In this document: one piece after another, positions 14,836 to 17,599 of the stretch
Numbering within the stretch: the stretch's first letter is position 1
Layout: each line of letters opens with the position of its first letter
From: RGIG8748 sp045545635
Lineage (GTDB): Bacteria; Bacillota; Clostridia; UMGS1810
Direction: 5' to 3'
DNA: 17,599 nucleotides
Assembly: GCA_045545635.1 (NCBI GenBank)
Contig: JAZQBI010000252.1
Location: forward strand, 1 to 17,599
Made by a program: the position numbers and the translations under genes
The notes under the pieces: model-generated
What the model was told of the DNA's origin: nothing
The model's input: the letters and a program-made list of their open reading frames with translations, nothing else
Databases searched by the model: none

Positions 14836-16950
14836 GTGAAACCGATATATAATCTTATTGAGCGAATAATTCCGGGAAAAAGTGACAGTGTACTTTGTAG
14901 CTTCTGTGAAAGCAAGGACGGAAAAGATACATATTGCATTGATTGGCAGGACAACAAGCTTGTCCTGAAAGGCAATAATTACATTAGTCTCGCCGCCGCT
15001 TTCGGACACTATCTCAAATATGATGCAAAATGCAATATTTCCTGGTGCGGTTCTAACATAAGCATACAAGGAGCACTTCCCAAAGCAACCCCATACAGCA
15101 GAGTAATAGAGCAGAAATACAGAGTTTATATGAATTATTGCACATTCAATTATTCTGCTTCATGGTGGAATTTTGACCGTTGGCAGTGGGAAATTGACTA
15201 TATGGCACTTAACGGTATCAATATGCCCCTCAGTATTGTAGGCATTGAAGCAGTATGGTATGAGACTCTTCTTGAGCTTGGCTTTTCCGATGATGATGCA
15301 AGAAGCTACCTTGCAGGCCCTTCTTTTTATGCATGGCAGTGGATGGGAAATCTGGAAGGCTTCGGAGGTCCGATGCCCCTTAGCTGGATAAGAAAACGAA
15401 CAGAGCTTGGCAAAAAAATCTTTGAAAGAGAACTGGAACTTGGTATGACACCCATTCAGCAAGGCTTTTCAGGTGTTGTTCCAAGAAAGTTTATGGAATT
15501 ATATCCCGACAAAAATATGAAATGTCAGAACGAATGGAACGGTATGCCCGGTACTGTTCAGCTTGATCCCACAGAACCGCTTTTCAAAGAGGTTGGAATG
15601 CTGTTTTTGAAAAAGCAGAAAGAAATTTTTGGTGCCTATGGTAACTACGCCGCAGATCCTTTCCATGAGGGCAAGCCTCCTGTGGATGGAAGCGAATATC
15701 TGAAAAAAGTTGGTAATATAATATATGAGTTGTTCAACGAATTCGATCCCGACTCCAAATGGATTATGCAGGCATGGTCTATAAGAAAGGACATTGCAAC
15801 AAGTGTTCCCAAAGATAAACTCCTTATTCTCGATTTGGGTGGAGGTACCTATAAAGCCAAGGAAAACTTTTGGGGTTATGATTTTGTTATCGGTAATCTG
15901 CATAACTTTGGCGGCAGAATCAAGCTTCATGGTGATCTTAATCTTCTTGCAAGCAATCAATATATCACCGCTAAGGAGAACGGCGTTTCCAATGCAGTAG
16001 GCACAGGACTCTTTATGGAAGGGATTGAACACAATCCGGTATATTTTGATTTGGCTTTTGAAATTCTCACAAGAAGCGAAAAACCGGATATTTCCGATTG
16101 GCTGTGCGATTATGCAGGGAGACGCTATGGAGTGAGAAATGAAAATGCAAACAAAGCGTGGCAGATTCTTCTCAATACAGCATACGCAAAGGGAACAAAT
16201 TTCATCGAGCGTGGCTCTGCAATATGCACGAGACCTGCTGTCAATCTCATTAAAACAGGTCCCGGGCCCGGATTTATGCTTACATACGGTATAAAAAGAC
16301 TATATAAAGCACTTGAGTATTTATGTCAAGTGAACTCCGACACCGATGGCTATAGATTTGATAGGGCAGATATATTGAGACAATATTTAAGCGATTACGC
16401 CTATGAGCTCCAGCAAAAAGTATCCAGAAGCTTTTTAAATAGGGAGATAACTGAATTCAAAAAGCTTTCTCAGGATTTTTTAAATCTTATTGACGATTTT
16501 GACAAGCTCCTTTCAACAGTTCCTCAGTATAGCTTCAAAAAATGGGTTGAGGATGCTGTTTCCTGGGGCGATACCGAGGATGAAAAAAATCTTCTTGATT
16601 ACAACGCAACTGCTCTTGTTACAATATGGGGCAGTGAGGAGGATTCCATACTCTTTGATTATGCATGGAGAGAGTGGTCAGGACTTACCTCACAATACTA
16701 CAAAATACGCTGGTCTTACTTCTTTGAGATGCTCACAAAATGTCTGGAGGATGACACAGAATATATTGAAGATGGACTGCCACAGACTATTGATTCCCGA
16801 CCAAAGTGGCGGAGCAATGACTTCTATGACAAGCTTGCTGACCTTGAGGTTCAATGGATAAGAACTCCCAAAAAAATTGACAATACAATTGTTGATGCTA
16901 AAACTATTGTAGCGGATTTAATGGAAAAATATAATCCTGATAGTATCTGA
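14836..16950 (+). CDS. GH89 alpha-N-acetylglucosaminidase (NAGLU family)
   Basis: 704-residue enzyme that removes terminal alpha-linked GlcNAc. Hallmarks shared with human NAGLU and Clostridium perfringens GH89 are a small N-terminal domain (to about 75), then a TIM barrel with FNYSASWWNFDRWQWEID, MALNGIN (123-129), GMTPIQQGFSG and LHNFGG (355-360), and a helical C-terminal domain from about 415. The expected acid/base is E278 in DPFHEGKPP and the nucleophile E395 in LFMEGIEHN, a spacing of 117 that fits the family. Unlike the secreted bacterial examples with carbohydrate-binding modules, this one has no signal peptide or extra modules, so it should work in the cytosol on imported oligosaccharide. 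The start is GTG 14836 behind GGGGG (14821-14825). Natural targets are heparan-type GlcNAc-alpha-1,4-uronic acid or mucin GlcNAc-alpha-1,4-Gal. Confidence 0.96.
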   Translation: MKPIYNLIERIIPGKSDSVLCSFCESKDGKDTYCIDWQDNKLVLKGNNYISLAAAFGHYLKYDAKCNISWCGSNISIQGALPKATPYSRVIEQKYRVYMNYCTFNYSASWWNFDRWQWEIDYMALNGINMPLSIVGIEAVWYETLLELGFSDDDARSYLAGPSFYAWQWMGNLEGFGGPMPLSWIRKRTELGKKIFERELELGMTPIQQGFSGVVPRKFMELYPDKNMKCQNEWNGMPGTVQLDPTEPLFKEVGMLFLKKQKEIFGAYGNYAADPFHEGKPPVDGSEYLKKVGNIIYELFNEFDPDSKWIMQAWSIRKDIATSVPKDKLLILDLGGGTYKAKENFWGYDFVIGNLHNFGGRIKLHGDLNLLASNQYITAKENGVSNAVGTGLFMEGIEHNPVYFDLAFEILTRSEKPDISDWLCDYAGRRYGVRNENANKAWQILLNTAYAKGTNFIERGSAICTRPAVNLIKTGPGPGFMLTYGIKRLYKALEYLCQVNSDTDGYRFDRADILRQYLSDYAYELQQKVSRSFLNREITEFKKLSQDFLNLIDDFDKLLSTVPQYSFKKWVEDAVSWGDTEDEKNLLDYNATALVTIWGSEEDSILFDYAWREWSGLTSQYYKIRWSYFFEMLTKCLEDDTEYIEDGLPQTIDSRPKWRSNDFYDKLADLEVQWIRTPKKIDNTIVDAKTIVADLMEKYNPDSI

Positions 16951-16976
16951 AAGAAATATTATTGTTTTGAATATTC

Positions 16977-17005
16977 TTGAAATATCACCCATTTTGTGTT
17001 AAAGT
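16977..17005 (+). promoter_or_regulatory. Putative promoter of the YgjV-like gene
   Basis: TTGAAA (16977-16982), a 17-base spacer and TAAAGT (17000-17005) lie in the 92-bp gap after GH89. An alternative is TTGTGT (16994-16999) with TATACT (17018-17023). I see no GC-rich terminator for the upstream operon in this gap. Confidence 0.4.
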
Positions 17006-17042
17006 ATTATTAGTTTATATACTGTAAAGGTGGTTTATTGTT

Positions 17043-17582
17043 GTGGGTATCAGGGAGTTAATAGGTCAGCTGTTTGGTATGATCGGTCTTGTAATTATAG
17101 TTTCATCTTTTCAATGCAAGAAAAATAAAACATTTTTTGTTATGCAGGGCGCAGGTTCAATGGCTTTTGTTTTGAATTTTCTTCTTATCGGAGCTTATGC
17201 AGGAGCCATGTACAATTTTGTTAACCTTATCAGAGGGCTTCTGTTTTCAAAAGAAGATAAAAAACTATGGAAACTGATTTTGGTTAATTTCCTCTATACT
17301 GCAAGCTATGGGATATCGCTTGTGCTTATCCGGGGCGATTGGTTTATGGTGTTTATATCAGCTATTCCATTTGTTGCCTTGTTTATAATGAGTATATTTA
17401 TGTGGATGAATAGCGGCAAGTATATCCGTTATTTCCAGATGTCGGTTATGTCTCCATCCTGGATAGTATATAATTGCTTCAATTTCAGCCTCGGAGGAAT
17501 ACTGTGCGAAAGCTTTAACATTATTTCATCAATTGTTTCACTTGTCAGATTCCGTAAAACAGGATTTGAACAGGACATATAA
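17043..17582 (+). CDS. YgjV-like inner membrane protein
   Basis: 179-residue protein made mostly of hydrophobic segments, about five or six membrane spans, resembling the YgjV family (Imp-YgjV). Family-type features are the opening GQLFGMIGLVIIVSSFQCKK, a central NLIRGLLFSKED, and a C-terminal WIVYNCFNFSLGGILCE. The family function is not established. The start is GTG 17043, nine bases after AAAGGTGG (17026-17033). It follows GH89 by 92 bases with its own possible promoter, so it may not belong to the sugar operon. The window ends 17 bases past its stop codon. Confidence 0.85.
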   Translation: MGIRELIGQLFGMIGLVIIVSSFQCKKNKTFFVMQGAGSMAFVLNFLLIGAYAGAMYNFVNLIRGLLFSKEDKKLWKLILVNFLYTASYGISLVLIRGDWFMVFISAIPFVALFIMSIFMWMNSGKYIRYFQMSVMSPSWIVYNCFNFSLGGILCESFNIISSIVSLVRFRKTGFEQDI

Positions 17583-17599
17583 GCAATTAAGATAAAATC

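Overview
The window comes from a low-to-moderate-GC Bacillota genome, most likely a gut-type Clostridia (Oscillospiraceae/Ruminococcaceae-like). The grounds are an LplA/LplB/LplC-type ABC importer beside a YesN-type response regulator, strong AGGAGG-like ribosome binding sites, and a palindromic GTCACG...CGTGACGGAGGGG intergenic repeat of a kind I recall from such genomes. The organism call is inference; no rRNA or marker gene is present.

Layout. At the left edge (1-519, minus strand) lies the N-terminal part of a YesN-like response regulator. A 190-bp divergent control region (520-709) follows. It holds one promoter in each direction and a perfect 14-bp direct repeat with a 21-bp period next to the operon -35 box, the arrangement expected for an AraC-family activator. 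All other genes run on the plus strand: two carbohydrate ABC permeases (710-2579), an LplA-type lipoprotein binding protein (2636-4081), a 952-residue secreted modular protein of unknown role (4157-7015), a terminator-like hairpin and a palindromic repeat (7062-7169), two tandem PIG-L/LmbE-type deacetylases (7201-8933), a DUF4432/aldose-epimerase-like protein (9069-9998), a second palindromic repeat, a calcineurin-like metallophosphoesterase and a paralogue that has lost nearly all metal ligands (10078-11999), a GH2-type beta-glycosidase (12012-14816), a GH89 alpha-N-acetylglucosaminidase (14836-16950) and, with its own putative promoter, a YgjV-like membrane protein (17043-17582).

How the genes may work together. 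The regulator, with a sensor kinase presumably encoded off the left edge, would switch on import of an oligosaccharide by the ABC system. No ATPase gene is present, so a shared MsmX-type ATPase is expected. The deacetylases, epimerase-like protein, phosphoesterase, GH2 and GH89 have no visible signal peptides, so breakdown is probably cytosolic. GH89 points to a terminal alpha-linked GlcNAc. With GH2, candidate substrates are GlcNAc-alpha-1,4-Gal mucin caps or heparosan/heparan-type fragments. The deacetylases and the phosphoesterase suggest an N-acetylated and possibly phosphodiester-containing ligand. The exact substrate cannot be read from sequence.

Most unusual: two tandem gene duplications lie in one catabolic operon, and in each the second copy has changed active-site residues. 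The second PIG-L protein has Met in place of a motif His. The second phosphoesterase is an apparent pseudoenzyme with an intact reading frame.
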